Source of the DNA: JANNSO01 sp964485395
GTDB lineage: Bacteria; Spirochaetota; Spirochaetia; Treponematales; UBA12059
NCBI GenBank assembly: GCA_964485395.1
Contig: CAZAJF010000006.1
Span: forward strand, 1 to 64,000
DNA: 64,000 nucleotides
Direction of reading: 5' to 3'
Part shown: positions 8,475 through 17,125 of the stretch, in pieces
Position numbering within the stretch: the stretch's first letter is position 1
How the letters are laid out: each line of letters starts with the position of its first letter
The notes under the pieces: model-generated
Seen by the model: the letters and a program-made list of their open reading frames with translations, nothing else
Databases searched by the model: none
What the model was told of the DNA's origin: nothing
Position numbers and translations under genes: made by a program

Positions 8475-9854
8475 TTACCTAAGTAAATATCCTGCATGCG
8501 CATCAAAGCCAGCCTCGCCTATGCCGAAAATTCTGCTCTCGATGCATACACTTACGGTTCCGGAGCGTCCAACAGGAACTCCCTCAACTTTAAGGTTGAG
8601 ATAATCTGGCGTAAGAGCATTTCTATATGGGTCGGCGAAGCCTGAATCTTCGTTTTCGAGCATTGCTTCGAATTTGCAGCCAAGTCTTCTGTCTATGAAA
8701 GCCGCACGCCCGGCTTGGCCGATTCGGAGTAGTTCCGCGCTGCGCGCTACCGCGATACGTTCCGGAACCAGCGGGCGCATGCCAAAGGCGGGCGTTCCAG
8801 GCCTTGGTGAATAGGTAAACGCGTGAATCCAGGCGAATTCGGCCTGGTTTACGAAATCCAGCGTTTCGCTGAACTGCGCATCGGATTCCCCCGGGAAGCC
8901 GGCGATTATGTCGGCTCCGATAAACGGATCCCCTTTAACGCTGCGCACTTGCCGTATGAACGAGAGCATTTCCTCAGATTTATAGGCTCGATTCATGGCC
9001 GCCAGCACTGAATCGGAACCGGATTGCACAGCCAGATGCAGATGCGGCCGTACGCGAGAATCAGAAACCACCTTCAGGAAGGCGTCGTCCACCTTGTTGG
9101 GCTCCCAAGAAGAAATCCGGTACGCCACGGTATCGGTTTCGCGCAAGAGAAGCTCGAGCAGCGCCGAGAAACCGAGTCCGCCCGCGCTGTATTGCGACAA
9201 GTTGACGCCTACGAGCACGATCTCCTGGGCGCCGCGGGATGCGATGTCGCGGGCTCTGTCTATGACCGTGGCAGGATTTAGGCTGACGGAGGGCCCGCGG
9301 GCAAGGCACACACGGCAATACGAGCAGCGGTTGTCGCAGCCGTCCTGAATCTTCAAGGTGGGCCGCGTATGAAAATGCAGGGCGCCGGGAATATACGAAA
9401 ATGGATCGGGCGTACATCCATCCATCGCGGCCAAGGTAGCGCGCGCGTGCTCGTAGATGTCCAGCTTGTCCGCAAAAGCGTTCACCAGTTCTCCTGCGAG
9501 CGTTGCGATGCGGGATTTCTGCCGACCCGGCAGAACGACGAGGCGCGGGGCCAGGGACAAGATATGCTCCGGCTCCATTTCGGCATAGCAGCCGCTTACG
9601 AGAATAAGGGCTTCGGGATTTGCCCGCATGGCCAGCCGCATTTCGCGGCGCGCCTTCTGCTCGGCTTTCGTGGTAACCGTGCAGGTATTGAAGACGAATA
9701 CATCGGCGCGTTCGCCGCCGCCGATGGCTTGGCTCCAGTCGACGAGCCTGGCGCCGGAGCGGGCAAAGGCATCCGCGAGCGATTCCGTCTCCGTCTGGTT
9801 GAGCTTGCATCCGAAGGTCCTGAAGGTAGCGCGCAGGGCGCCGCTGTTCGGCAT
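8475..9854 (-). CDS. mtaB: tRNA methylthiotransferase MtaB (radical SAM)
   Basis: 459 residues. Adds a methylthio group to N6-threonylcarbamoyladenosine-37 of ANN-decoding tRNAs. The N-terminal MTTase domain shows TFGCKLNQTE (Cys16), FNTCTVT and SGCYAE, giving the three Cys of the first 4Fe-4S cluster. The radical SAM domain has CDNRCSYC (Cys173, 177, 180) and the later GFPGES motif. A TRAM-like C-terminal segment follows. Length and motifs fit MtaB better than MiaB or RimO because the N-terminal motif is TFGCKxNQxE. It begins 6 nt after the TPR gene stop, so it belongs to the same minus-strand run. Confidence 0.93.
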   Translation of the reverse strand: MPNSGALRATFRTFGCKLNQTETESLADAFARSGARLVDWSQAIGGGERADVFVFNTCTVTTKAEQKARREMRLAMRANPEALILVSGCYAEMEPEHILSLAPRLVVLPGRQKSRIATLAGELVNAFADKLDIYEHARATLAAMDGCTPDPFSYIPGALHFHTRPTLKIQDGCDNRCSYCRVCLARGPSVSLNPATVIDRARDIASRGAQEIVLVGVNLSQYSAGGLGFSALLELLLRETDTVAYRISSWEPNKVDDAFLKVVSDSRVRPHLHLAVQSGSDSVLAAMNRAYKSEEMLSFIRQVRSVKGDPFIGADIIAGFPGESDAQFSETLDFVNQAEFAWIHAFTYSPRPGTPAFGMRPLVPERIAVARSAELLRIGQAGRAAFIDRRLGCKFEAMLENEDSGFADPYRNALTPDYLNLKVEGVPVGRSGTVSVCIESRIFGIGEAGFDAHAGYLLR

Positions 9855-9860
9855 GGGAAT

Positions 9861-10493
9861 TTATCCGCGGATTTTTGCAAGCGCGCGATTGCGGCCGCGC
9901 ACCGCATCGTCGAGGTTGGGTGTTATCTTGAGAGCCGCTTCGTAAGCCTCCACGGCGTAGCGAAAATCGCCGATTCGCTCTCGGATGAAGCCCAGGCGAG
10001 TCCACCATGCCACGTTATTCGGCTCGTACTGCAGGGCGGTACGCATGGCGATATCGGCATGGTTCAGGCGATCGGTACGCAGGTAAATCTCCGAGAGGAA
10101 GGAGTACGCCGTTGCTATGCGGGTGCCGTCGGGCAGCTGATTGATATACAGGACGAAATAATCCATCGCCTGTTGGTTCTTGCCCAGGAAATAGTTTGCC
10201 TCTCCCAGTATTTCAACGATGCGCGGATCTTTGCGCAGCTGACTGTAAGCCTTGTTCGCGTACAGCTCCGCATCGGCCCAGCGGTTGAGCGCTATGAGCG
10301 ACCAGCACAGAACCACGTACGAGTCCATGTTCTGCGGATCTTGCTCCAATTCCAAAAGACACACCTTGCGGGCGTCCTCGAAGCGGTTTTCGCGAAACAA
10401 TTTGAGCGCGTCGGGCTTTTCCTGGGAAAAAGCGATGCCGGAAAAAGCAAGGAAGGCGCAGAGAGAAAAAAGAGCTCGTTTATTTCGGCGCAT
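9861..10493 (-). CDS. Exported TPR-repeat protein
   Basis: 210 residues. A signal peptide (MRRNKRALFSLCAFLAFSGIAFSQ) with no lipobox is followed by about four or five tetratricopeptide repeats, for example 'ALKLFRENRFEDARKVCLLELEQDP' and 'YAVEAYEAALKITPN'. Likely a periplasmic scaffold. The start overlaps the end of the bactofilin gene by 14 nt, which suggests translational coupling and a common task in cell-envelope organisation; that link is inference. Confidence 0.85.
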   Translation of the reverse strand: MRRNKRALFSLCAFLAFSGIAFSQEKPDALKLFRENRFEDARKVCLLELEQDPQNMDSYVVLCWSLIALNRWADAELYANKAYSQLRKDPRIVEILGEANYFLGKNQQAMDYFVLYINQLPDGTRIATAYSFLSEIYLRTDRLNHADIAMRTALQYEPNNVAWWTRLGFIRERIGDFRYAVEAYEAALKITPNLDDAVRGRNRALAKIRG

Positions 10494-10848
10494 TTGCCTT
10501 GCCGGTCATCGTGCAAATACCGTTGAAATTGCAACCGGATTCCATGGCTACTTCCGCGGCGCGGATATCGCCGTTTACCGTGCAGGACGCGAAAAGCTCC
10601 ACACGCCCGGTTGCCCGGATATTGCCTTTTACGGTTCCGCGCACGGCCACGTCGCGGGCCTGGATGTCTGCCTGCACGAAAGCCTTTTCGTCGATGTAAA
10701 AGTCGCTTTCGGTGCTCACGGAACCCACGAGCTTGCCTTTTATCATCAGCGGTTCGCTGAACACGAGGGTGCCGTTGAAGTCGAAATCGGAGGCCAGGAT
10801 GGTATCGAGGATATCTTCGTCTACCGGAGTTAATTGTACGTCAGTCAT
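10480..10848 (-). CDS. Bactofilin family cytoskeletal protein
   Basis: 122 residues. The core is a bactofilin (DUF583) beta-helix: 'GTLVFSEPLMIKGKLVGSV', 'DFYIDEKAFVQADIQARDVAVRGTVKGNI', 'GRVELFASCTVNGDIRAAEVAMESGCNFNG'. The G-x(2)-hydrophobic ladder repeats every six residues. Bactofilins polymerise without nucleotide and help cell shape and positioning of wall enzymes, notably in spirochaetes. The ATG at 10848 (MTDVQL) is preferred; an ATG at 10866 would add six residues, and neither has a good ribosome site. Confidence 0.92.
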   Translation of the reverse strand: MTDVQLTPVDEDILDTILASDFDFNGTLVFSEPLMIKGKLVGSVSTESDFYIDEKAFVQADIQARDVAVRGTVKGNIRATGRVELFASCTVNGDIRAAEVAMESGCNFNGICTMTGKANAPK

Positions 10849-10911
10849 GGCTGCATGATACGGCATTGACGCGTCTCTGGCAAGCCGAAAAAAGGCCAGA
10901 GCAACTGCACG

Positions 10912-11790
10912 TCAGTCCTGCAGCGCGGCGAACAAGGCGGCAAACTCCTCGGGAGACAGGGCCTCCGCCCGCAGATCCGCGGAAATGCCGCTTTGCGCCG
11001 ATGCGGCCGCGGTACGTTCGTCGCCGTACCCGAGCGCCTTGAGGTTATTGCGCAGTGTTTTGCGGCGGGAAGCGAAACAGCCTCGGGTAAACCGGGTAAA
11101 ATCCTTGCGGCCGGCGCAGGCTATCGCATCGGTTCGGGCTTCCATTACCACCACGGAACTGGTTACGCGCGGCTGCGGCCAAAAAACGCCGGCGGAGAGA
11201 TCGAAAGCCGTTTTAACTTTATAGGCGGACAGGCACAGCACGCTGAACGCCGAATAATTCTTGGTGCAGGGCTTCGCGGACATGCGAGCCGCGCCTTCTT
11301 TTTGCACGGTAAAAACCATGCGTTGCGGACGCACGTCGCCCTCGATCATGGCGGATATCATGGCGCTTGCCGCGTTATATGGAAGGTTCCCGAAAATTCT
11401 GGAAGGTTTGCCCGAAACATCCACCGCGGATTGCCAAGTATCCAGAAAATCGCCCTCGTAAAGCTCAAAGCCCCGGACTCCCCCGAAGGCATCGCGAAGG
11501 AACCGGGCGAATCCGTGGTCAATCTCGAATGCGGACAGTGTTTGCCCCGCCTGCAAGGCGGTGAAGGTCATGGCCCCCGCGCCTGGACCGATTTCCCATA
11601 TGCGCTTGCCCGGTTCCGGCTCCACGAGATTGAGGATGCGCGACCTTGCGCCTTGGTTTACCAGGAAATTCTGCCCGAATTTTTTTTGCATCGCGAAGCC
11701 GAGGCTCTCGAGGAGGGCGGCGAGATCTTTGGGCGAGTCGTAGTTTACGGGCGGCTGGAGCTCGAGCCGCGGTGATTCGGTATCTGACAT
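10912..11790 (-). CDS. ksgA: 16S rRNA dimethyladenosine transferase RsmA/KsgA
   Basis: 292 residues from the ATG at 11790. Dimethylates A1518/A1519 of 16S rRNA. The motifs are KKFGQNFLVN (family N-terminus), IWEIGPGAGAMT (SAM-binding motif I) and FGNLPYNAASAM (catalytic NLPY). The C-terminal helical domain has 'FASRRKTLRNNLKALGY'. Length is normal for the family. The 5' end overlaps the comEC reading frame by 272 nt in another frame. Upstream in-frame ATG codons exist (11865) but extend into comEC and are not conserved in the family. Confidence 0.95.
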   Translation of the reverse strand: MSDTESPRLELQPPVNYDSPKDLAALLESLGFAMQKKFGQNFLVNQGARSRILNLVEPEPGKRIWEIGPGAGAMTFTALQAGQTLSAFEIDHGFARFLRDAFGGVRGFELYEGDFLDTWQSAVDVSGKPSRIFGNLPYNAASAMISAMIEGDVRPQRMVFTVQKEGAARMSAKPCTKNYSAFSVLCLSAYKVKTAFDLSAGVFWPQPRVTSSVVVMEARTDAIACAGRKDFTRFTRGCFASRRKTLRNNLKALGYGDERTAAASAQSGISADLRAEALSPEEFAALFAALQD

Positions 11791-13228
11791 AGGGCAAAGC
11801 ATACACGATGATGCATCCGAGGGCAACGACGACGGCCGCGCAAAGCCTCCCTTGCGCAGTATCAAGGCGGATCATCGGCAGGCTGGCTCCAAGCTTCATG
11901 CATCCGATGAGCAGGGATTGCAGAACGGTGCATAAAAACCCCGTTGCGGGAGCGAGCATGGGCAACAGCCCCACTAGTACCGTTCCGCACGCGCCGACAA
12001 TAAGCAAAACCTCGACTAAAGGCCCCGCGACGGCAGACGTAAGGGGCGAGAAAACATTGAACAGCCCGAACATGACGAAGCAAGCCGGTGCGGTTCCGGC
12101 AAGCGCCCCGAAACCCATGCCCAAAGCCGATGCGATGGACGGCGGCATCCAGCGAAGCAGCAAAAAAGTATACATCGGCATAAAAACAGCGATTCCCGCC
12201 ACCGCAAGGTAAGATAGAATGAACGAAACGCTGGATGCCGTTTCGGGGGCTACGAGAACCGCCGCCAAGAATCCGATTGATAAAATAGTCAGCGCGGACT
12301 GCGGCCTGTCGGTCCAATGCGAAATACTGGCGAAGCCGAACATAAGCCCCGCGCGCAGCACCGAAGGGCCGGCCCCCACGATAAACACATAAAAGGCGAT
12401 TATGGCGCATGCCAAAGGCGTCGACCAGCGCTTACCCAGCAAAAAAGAGAACATGATAGAAAGAATTGCCGCCAATACGCTGAGGTGCTGACCCGAAAGT
12501 GCAAGCACGTGCGCGCAGCCGGCATTCAAGAATAGGAGCGTCGTCTCCTTGTCCAGGTCATCACGGATACCCACGAGCAGCGCTATAACCAGAGGGGCGG
12601 CCACAGGACCCGCCGCCTTCTCGATGGCGTTGACAAGACCGGATCTAAGCCGGAAGCGCCACGCCTCCATGCGGCTGGGATCCCCTGTTTTTTTTACGGC
12701 GGCCGCATCCGCGAAAAGTACCGGACCGTCGGTCGGCTTGCACTCGATGCGGAGTCGGGTTCCCCGAGCCAGGGCGGCGTCGCCCCGGACGCACAGCAGC
12801 ACGGGCCCCGAGGCGTCCACCCGAATGCCGTCGCGTCCCCGGCTCTCCAGCAGACGCACGGAATACGCCCGCATGCCCGTGGCCGTGACGCGGGCGTCCT
12901 GGGAGATTTCCGCCGAGAACCCGGAAACCAGCTCGCGGGGGATTCCCCAGGAAGGCAGTCCCAAGATCGACTCGATCCGGTACTGCGCCAGGCACCCCAG
13001 CAGGAGGCCGAACAGGACGGCCATGAAAATACCGGTAATGTTTTTATTACTGAATAGCGGTTTTCCCCGGAGGGCCCGGACGATAGCGCACAGGAAAACC
13101 CCGCCCACGGACAACGTCCCTACAACGACGCGCATCGTAAAAGAAGGAGGCGCGTACACCAACACGGCGCACGCGAAGGCGCAAGGAACGGCGTAAGGCA
13201 GGCGATCGAGGCTCCGGCATTGCTTCAT
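11519..13228 (-). CDS. comEC: ComEC/Rec2-type DNA-uptake membrane channel, short form
   Basis: 569 codons, but only about the first 480 look like ComEC. There are N-terminal membrane segments, a DUF4131-like OB region around residues 90-190, then the competence domain with the signature 'NAGCAHVLALSGQHLSVLAAIL' and eight or so hydrophobic segments. The C-terminal metallo-beta-lactamase domain of long ComEC proteins is absent. From about residue 480 (PYVRYR...) the frame enters ksgA out of frame and becomes an Arg/Pro-rich tail of about 90 residues that is likely incidental. Presumed role: transport of single-stranded DNA across the inner membrane. No ribosome site is evident at the start. Confidence 0.88.
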   Translation of the reverse strand: MKQCRSLDRLPYAVPCAFACAVLVYAPPSFTMRVVVGTLSVGGVFLCAIVRALRGKPLFSNKNITGIFMAVLFGLLLGCLAQYRIESILGLPSWGIPRELVSGFSAEISQDARVTATGMRAYSVRLLESRGRDGIRVDASGPVLLCVRGDAALARGTRLRIECKPTDGPVLFADAAAVKKTGDPSRMEAWRFRLRSGLVNAIEKAAGPVAAPLVIALLVGIRDDLDKETTLLFLNAGCAHVLALSGQHLSVLAAILSIMFSFLLGKRWSTPLACAIIAFYVFIVGAGPSVLRAGLMFGFASISHWTDRPQSALTILSIGFLAAVLVAPETASSVSFILSYLAVAGIAVFMPMYTFLLLRWMPPSIASALGMGFGALAGTAPACFVMFGLFNVFSPLTSAVAGPLVEVLLIVGACGTVLVGLLPMLAPATGFLCTVLQSLLIGCMKLGASLPMIRLDTAQGRLCAAVVVALGCIIVYALPYVRYRITAARAPAARKLRLAQRSRRPPREPRLRDAKKIRAEFPGKPRRKVAHPQSRGAGTGQAHMGNRSRRGGHDLHRLAGGANTVRIRD

Positions 13229-13322
13229 TACAGCTAGAACGGCCAGATTTCAGGTTATGCACGCAAGAGAGGCAGGGCGCAAGATCCATTTCCATAAATC
13301 AAGGATTCATGGAAATTTCTGC

Positions 13323-14507
13323 TCACCAGCGGAGTTTCTGCAGGGCGTCCTTTGCGGCGGCCTTGACGTTGTCCGGGTATTGCAGATAGCCGACGTACAG
13401 CAAGTAATCAAAAGCGGCCTTGTCGCCGAGCTTGCCGAGGTTATTGATTACCGCGAGCGTTATCTGCGTATCGTAGTTTTTGCCCTGTTCGGTCTCGGTA
13501 TTGATGAGCTGCATAAAAATGGAGAGCGCCAACGCGGCCTCCGGGGTTCCCACGGCTCCGAGTAAAGCTATAGCCTCAAGAAAATTATTCTTGGATACCT
13601 GACCGCGATTATAGGAAACCTGAAAATCGTAAAAATGGCGAATGGCTACCGGAGACGCTTTTTGCCACGATTGGGCGATCAGCTCACGGGCGGCCAGCGC
13701 GCGCATGTCCACCAGCGCCACTTGATCCACCGGCGTAGGCGACTGGCTGTTTACGCCAACGCTCAGGGCTACTTCAGCCAGCTCGCCGCGCTTTTCCGGG
13801 CTCAGCGTAACGTTGGCCAAACCTACCTTAAGAGCCGCCAATTTCTCGGGCGCCTGATTCTTGTTAATGACCTCGGATAGATACGCGACGAAATCGCCCT
13901 CGAGGCCGGCCATCGCCACGCTTGCCCGATCACTGATTATTTTACTATAATTCGTTATGTAGGTTGAAAATAAGTACGAGAAAGAAGATCTGTCACCTAG
14001 TTTTCCCAAAGCATACACAAGGGCATCCAGAACCTGGGTATCCGGTTGTACGCCCGAACGGAACAACACGTTTTGCGTATCCAGGAATTGATTCAATTCT
14101 TGAACCACACGCTGATTGCCCACGCCCACTTCCGCTATGGTAAGCAGCACCGGCACCCGAACGCTGCTCTCCCTGAATACTTTAAACAGGCTCAAAAGAT
14201 TGGCGGCGGCGGGCTTGTAGCCATACTTGCGAATCATGTTTACCGAGAGCACCGCCATTTCGCGCAAAAGCGTATCGGTCTGAAGCAAGGCGACGTTATC
14301 GAGGATAAATTGCAGGGAAGTATCGTACAACGGCCCCATATCGGTATTTTCGTATCCCGCGGCTTCCTTGAGGAGCTCGAGTTTGGTTCCTAGGCTGGAT
14401 CGCGCGAAATTCCGCTTATACGTATCGATTATCGCGAGCGGATCCTGTGCGGCGAGAGAACTGCCCACAAAAATTAAAATAAGGACAATACCCATAACTT
14501 TTTTCAT
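13323..14507 (-). CDS. Exported HEAT-repeat-like helical protein
   Basis: 394 residues. A signal peptide (MKKVMGIVLILIFVGSSLAAQ) is followed by a long all-helical solenoid with HEAT-like units such as 'DALVYALGKLGDRSSFSYLFSTY' and 'TLAVINNLGKLGDKAAFDYLLYVG'. No catalytic residues are apparent. The ATG has GAGG 6 nt upstream. It lies between the PilZ gene and comEC on the same strand. Conserved family of unknown function, probably a periplasmic scaffold. Confidence 0.82.
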   Translation of the reverse strand: MKKVMGIVLILIFVGSSLAAQDPLAIIDTYKRNFARSSLGTKLELLKEAAGYENTDMGPLYDTSLQFILDNVALLQTDTLLREMAVLSVNMIRKYGYKPAAANLLSLFKVFRESSVRVPVLLTIAEVGVGNQRVVQELNQFLDTQNVLFRSGVQPDTQVLDALVYALGKLGDRSSFSYLFSTYITNYSKIISDRASVAMAGLEGDFVAYLSEVINKNQAPEKLAALKVGLANVTLSPEKRGELAEVALSVGVNSQSPTPVDQVALVDMRALAARELIAQSWQKASPVAIRHFYDFQVSYNRGQVSKNNFLEAIALLGAVGTPEAALALSIFMQLINTETEQGKNYDTQITLAVINNLGKLGDKAAFDYLLYVGYLQYPDNVKAAAKDALQKLRW

Positions 14508-14569
14508 CGCAACCTCTTTAAAACCAGGGATTCCCGCCTACAGAATTCAATGTACCTTGCACACGCCAC

Positions 14570-14597
14570 AAATTCAATTCGTTTACGAATTGAATTT
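14570..14597. repeat. Dispersed palindrome AAATTCAATTCG (copy 1)
   Basis: A perfect 12-bp inverted repeat, AAATTCAATTCG and CGAATTGAATTT, around TTTA, lies between the PilZ and HEAT genes. The same arms occur at 52988-53015, and close variants at 51969-51991 and 52013-52038. The AT-rich ends could make it a weak bidirectional terminator. Confidence 0.8.
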
Positions 14598-14606
14598 TCC
14601 TCAATA

Positions 14607-15647
14607 CTAACCCGAAAAAACGTTGCCGTCCAGCAAAGCCCCGTCGTCGCGATCCCTGGACTTGTTATTGTACACGTGGGACCTGATGAGGTTGCTCATG
14701 CGAGGGCTGGGAGGAACCGCCTCTATATGCAGCTGGGACTGATTCTTGGCGGCATTGTAATCGGCACCGCGCACCGTACCGCTCAACACGATCTGGTCGT
14801 CATCGACATACACCTGAATCTTTACTGCCAAGCCTACCTTGGCCTTGCCGCCGATTATAAGCGCTGCGCCGTCCTCCGAAAGATCCTGCACGATGCACTT
14901 CATGCCGGGCACGCGTTCGGGCTTCTCGTAGGCGCCTTCCAGATTTTTAAGCAAATAGAGATACGCGGGCATCTGCGAGCGCATGCGCAGCGATTTGCGC
15001 TTCTGGGTGCGAAGCAAGGCGCCCGAATGGCCGACTTGAAGCACCGGAATATTCCGTATGCGAAGGTCTTCAAGTACATACGTGTCAAAAACATAGCCGG
15101 CATCGTCTTGTCGCCAAAAATAGATGGAAAGACGAGCTCCCTTCCATTCGAAATTCGGGGGCAGCCTGCCGCCGACAGGATAGGTAATCACCAGGTAGCG
15201 ATCGGTATTTTCGATAACCGTGGAGGAAAATACACCGACATTGTCCAACAATACTTTAACCCGCTGGTTACTGCGTATCATTCTGGAAGAACGAATACCC
15301 ACATGGTATTTAGGCTGGTCGAACTCCATTTTCTTGCGAAATTCATAGAGTTTTTCCATAAAAAGCACATTTTCGCGCTTTCTTTCCGTATTCTGCCCTT
15401 TAAACGTCTTGGCTATGGCGGATATCGCCATATCAATATCGCGTATCGACCAAAACACATTCGTGGGGTCTTCTATTCCTATCTGCTTGGCGATTTTTTT
15501 AATGAAATTCGATTCGGTCGTGTTAAAGCCCGCTTCTTTACCCCTGGCATAGAATTCCAATGTCGAATAGCGGTGCCCTCCGCGCATCAGAAGGGTCATG
15601 GAAGCCACCAAGAGGATTATTATTACAAGTAATAGGACGGTTACCAT
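14607..15647 (-). CDS. Membrane-anchored PilZ c-di-GMP receptor
   Basis: 346 residues. A single N-terminal transmembrane helix (residues 2-21) is followed by a cytoplasmic region with a YcgR-like N-terminal beta domain (about 120-205) and a C-terminal PilZ domain (about 212-330). The c-di-GMP contact motifs are present: RTQKR/RKSLR (Arg213-Arg221, the RxxxR box) and DLSEDG (255-260, the [D/N]xSxxG box). In spirochaetes such proteins link c-di-GMP to motility. The ATG has GGAG 4 nt upstream. It is probably first gene of the minus-strand run through mtaB. Confidence 0.9.
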   Translation of the reverse strand: MVTVLLLVIIILLVASMTLLMRGGHRYSTLEFYARGKEAGFNTTESNFIKKIAKQIGIEDPTNVFWSIRDIDMAISAIAKTFKGQNTERKRENVLFMEKLYEFRKKMEFDQPKYHVGIRSSRMIRSNQRVKVLLDNVGVFSSTVIENTDRYLVITYPVGGRLPPNFEWKGARLSIYFWRQDDAGYVFDTYVLEDLRIRNIPVLQVGHSGALLRTQKRKSLRMRSQMPAYLYLLKNLEGAYEKPERVPGMKCIVQDLSEDGAALIIGGKAKVGLAVKIQVYVDDDQIVLSGTVRGADYNAAKNQSQLHIEAVPPSPRMSNLIRSHVYNNKSRDRDDGALLDGNVFSG

Positions 15648-15674
15648 ATATCTCCAACTTTACCGATCGGTATC

Positions 15675-15688
15675 TATACTATAGTATA
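15675..15688. promoter_or_regulatory. Palindrome TATACTATAGTATA between divergent genes
   Basis: A perfect 14-bp palindrome in the 46-bp gap between the PilZ gene start (15647) and the CPBP protease start (15694). It contains a TATACT -10-like hexamer on each strand and could be an overlapping divergent promoter or operator. Confidence 0.5.
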
Positions 15689-15693
15689 CATCT

Positions 15694-16383
15694 ATGCTTA
15701 CGATAATAAAAACCCGCGAGGTTTCCTGGTTGGAACCGGCGCTGATCCTTATAGCCTGCATCGCTCCATCGCTCGCCCCGTCTATCCCCAGCCCTCTAAA
15801 CATACCGGCCTCCACGGTCGGCAGCGTTCCTGGATTGCTTACAAGCACCATTCAGGCGCTTTCGCAAACGGTACTGCTTCTCTGCATTATCGGCGCCCGG
15901 GGCAAATTCCGTGAATTCAGCGTCGTCAGGCCAAAACCGGCCGATTTTTTACGCGCCGCCGTGAGTTTTGCCGTTTTTTTTTCAGCAGGGCTGCTGGGAA
16001 GCTGGATATCTTCGCTTGGCGATAAAGCAGGCACGGTTTCGGGGCCGGTGTCCAGCGGAAGCGGTTCCATGCCCGGCGGCGTCTTTCTCTATCTTGCCGT
16101 CAGCGCGCTTTTCGCGTTGGCTATCGGCTATCGCGAAGAACTCGTCTATCGAATCTACGCGATCGGCGCCCTGCGCGAAACCGGCGTGACGCGGTTCTCT
16201 GCCCTTATGGTTTCCGCGATTCTTTTTACGGCGGGTCACGCGTATCAAGGCGCGCCGGGAATCATCGCTGCCTGCTTGGCGGGAATCGCGCTGGCATTGC
16301 TTGCCTTGAAGGGCTTCAACCTGCACGCGCTCGCCTGGGGGCATGCCGCGTATGATTTCTTCGTTTTGATAACCAGGCTATAA
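15694..16383 (+). CDS. CPBP-family intramembrane metalloprotease
   Basis: 229 residues with about six hydrophobic segments. The family motifs are GYREELVYR (Glu148-Glu149-x3-Arg153), FTAGH as the second metal/catalytic motif, and a C-terminal 'HALAWGHAAYDF'. This is the CAAX-protease/Abi (Rce1-like) fold. In bacteria these act in bacteriocin self-immunity, peptide maturation or stress responses; the substrate cannot be named. There is no visible ribosome site, and the ATG lies a few bases after -10-like sequences, so the mRNA may be leaderless. Confidence 0.88.
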   Translation: MLTIIKTREVSWLEPALILIACIAPSLAPSIPSPLNIPASTVGSVPGLLTSTIQALSQTVLLLCIIGARGKFREFSVVRPKPADFLRAAVSFAVFFSAGLLGSWISSLGDKAGTVSGPVSSGSGSMPGGVFLYLAVSALFALAIGYREELVYRIYAIGALRETGVTRFSALMVSAILFTAGHAYQGAPGIIAACLAGIALALLALKGFNLHALAWGHAAYDFFVLITRL

Positions 16384-16407
16384 CGACGATGCCGCAAGCC
16401 CCGGCTT

Positions 16408-16983
16408 TTAGGCCTTGGGTGAAAAACCCGACCCTGAAAGCCCGGCCCAGTCGGCAGCCGGCTTCGGCGCCTTGTAATCGGCTGGCCCGTCGCGCTCCAA
16501 TACGGCCGATTTTGCGAGTACCTCGGCGGTCAGGCTTGCGCGATACTCCGCCAAGGAGGCCGCTACAACGGTATCGAAGGTACCCAGGATTCTTGCCGCC
16601 AGAAGCCCGGCGTTCTTGCCGTTGTCTATGGCAACCGTGGCCACGGGAATTCCACCGGGCATCTGCACGATGGACAGGAGCGAATCAAGGCCGTCCAGCG
16701 TCTTCGTGCGAACGGGAACCCCGATAACCGGCAGCTCAGTCATGGAAGCCACCATGCCAGGCAGGTGCGCCGCCCCGCCCGCCCCCGCGATTATCACGCA
16801 GATGCCGCGGCCGCGCGCGCCTTTGGCATACTCGTACATGCGCTCAGGCGTGCGGTGCGCCGAGACGATGAGCATTTCCCAGGCTATGCCCAGGGAATCC
16901 AGGATATCGGCTGCCGGCCGCATGGCGGGCAGGTCAGAATCGCTTCCCATAATAATGCCCACGCGGGCTTGTTGGCTGTTCAT
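16408..16983 (-). CDS. purE: N5-carboxyaminoimidazole ribonucleotide mutase PurE
   Basis: 191 residues. Purine biosynthesis: converts N5-CAIR to CAIR (class I). Motifs are GIIMGSDSDLP, VSAHRTPERM (substrate binding and catalytic His) and IIAGAGGAAHLPGM. The C-terminal ~30 residues beyond the usual core are unremarkable. I chose the ATG at 16983, where the conserved core begins within a few residues; the longer form to 17085 has no conserved extension. No purK is adjacent. It converges on the CPBP gene. Confidence 0.93.
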   Translation of the reverse strand: MNSQQARVGIIMGSDSDLPAMRPAADILDSLGIAWEMLIVSAHRTPERMYEYAKGARGRGICVIIAGAGGAAHLPGMVASMTELPVIGVPVRTKTLDGLDSLLSIVQMPGGIPVATVAIDNGKNAGLLAARILGTFDTVVAASLAEYRASLTAEVLAKSAVLERDGPADYKAPKPAADWAGLSGSGFSPKA

Positions 16984-16989
16984 GAGCAA

Positions 16990-17018
16990 AGTATACGAGG
17001 AAAAACGAGGCGGCGCAA
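16990..17018 (-). promoter_or_regulatory. purE promoter, mRNA possibly leaderless
   Basis: On the minus strand TTGCGC and TATACT are separated by 17 nt, and the ATG of purE begins 6 nt after the -10 hexamer. No Shine-Dalgarno sequence fits between them, so transcription would start at or next to the start codon. Confidence 0.45.
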
Positions 17019-17125
17019 GTTGCGGCGCTAAAGCAGCCATGCTTGAAGGTGGGATAGAAAAGGCCGCCGGAAAAATTTGACTCACCCTGGCTTCCGGCGT
17101 ACTTTTACGGGAAAGAAGGCATCAT

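Noticed and set aside
11519..13228. ComEC as a complete 569-residue protein
   Set aside because: The last ~90 residues lie out of frame in ksgA and have no ComEC-like character, so the true C-terminus is probably near residue 480.
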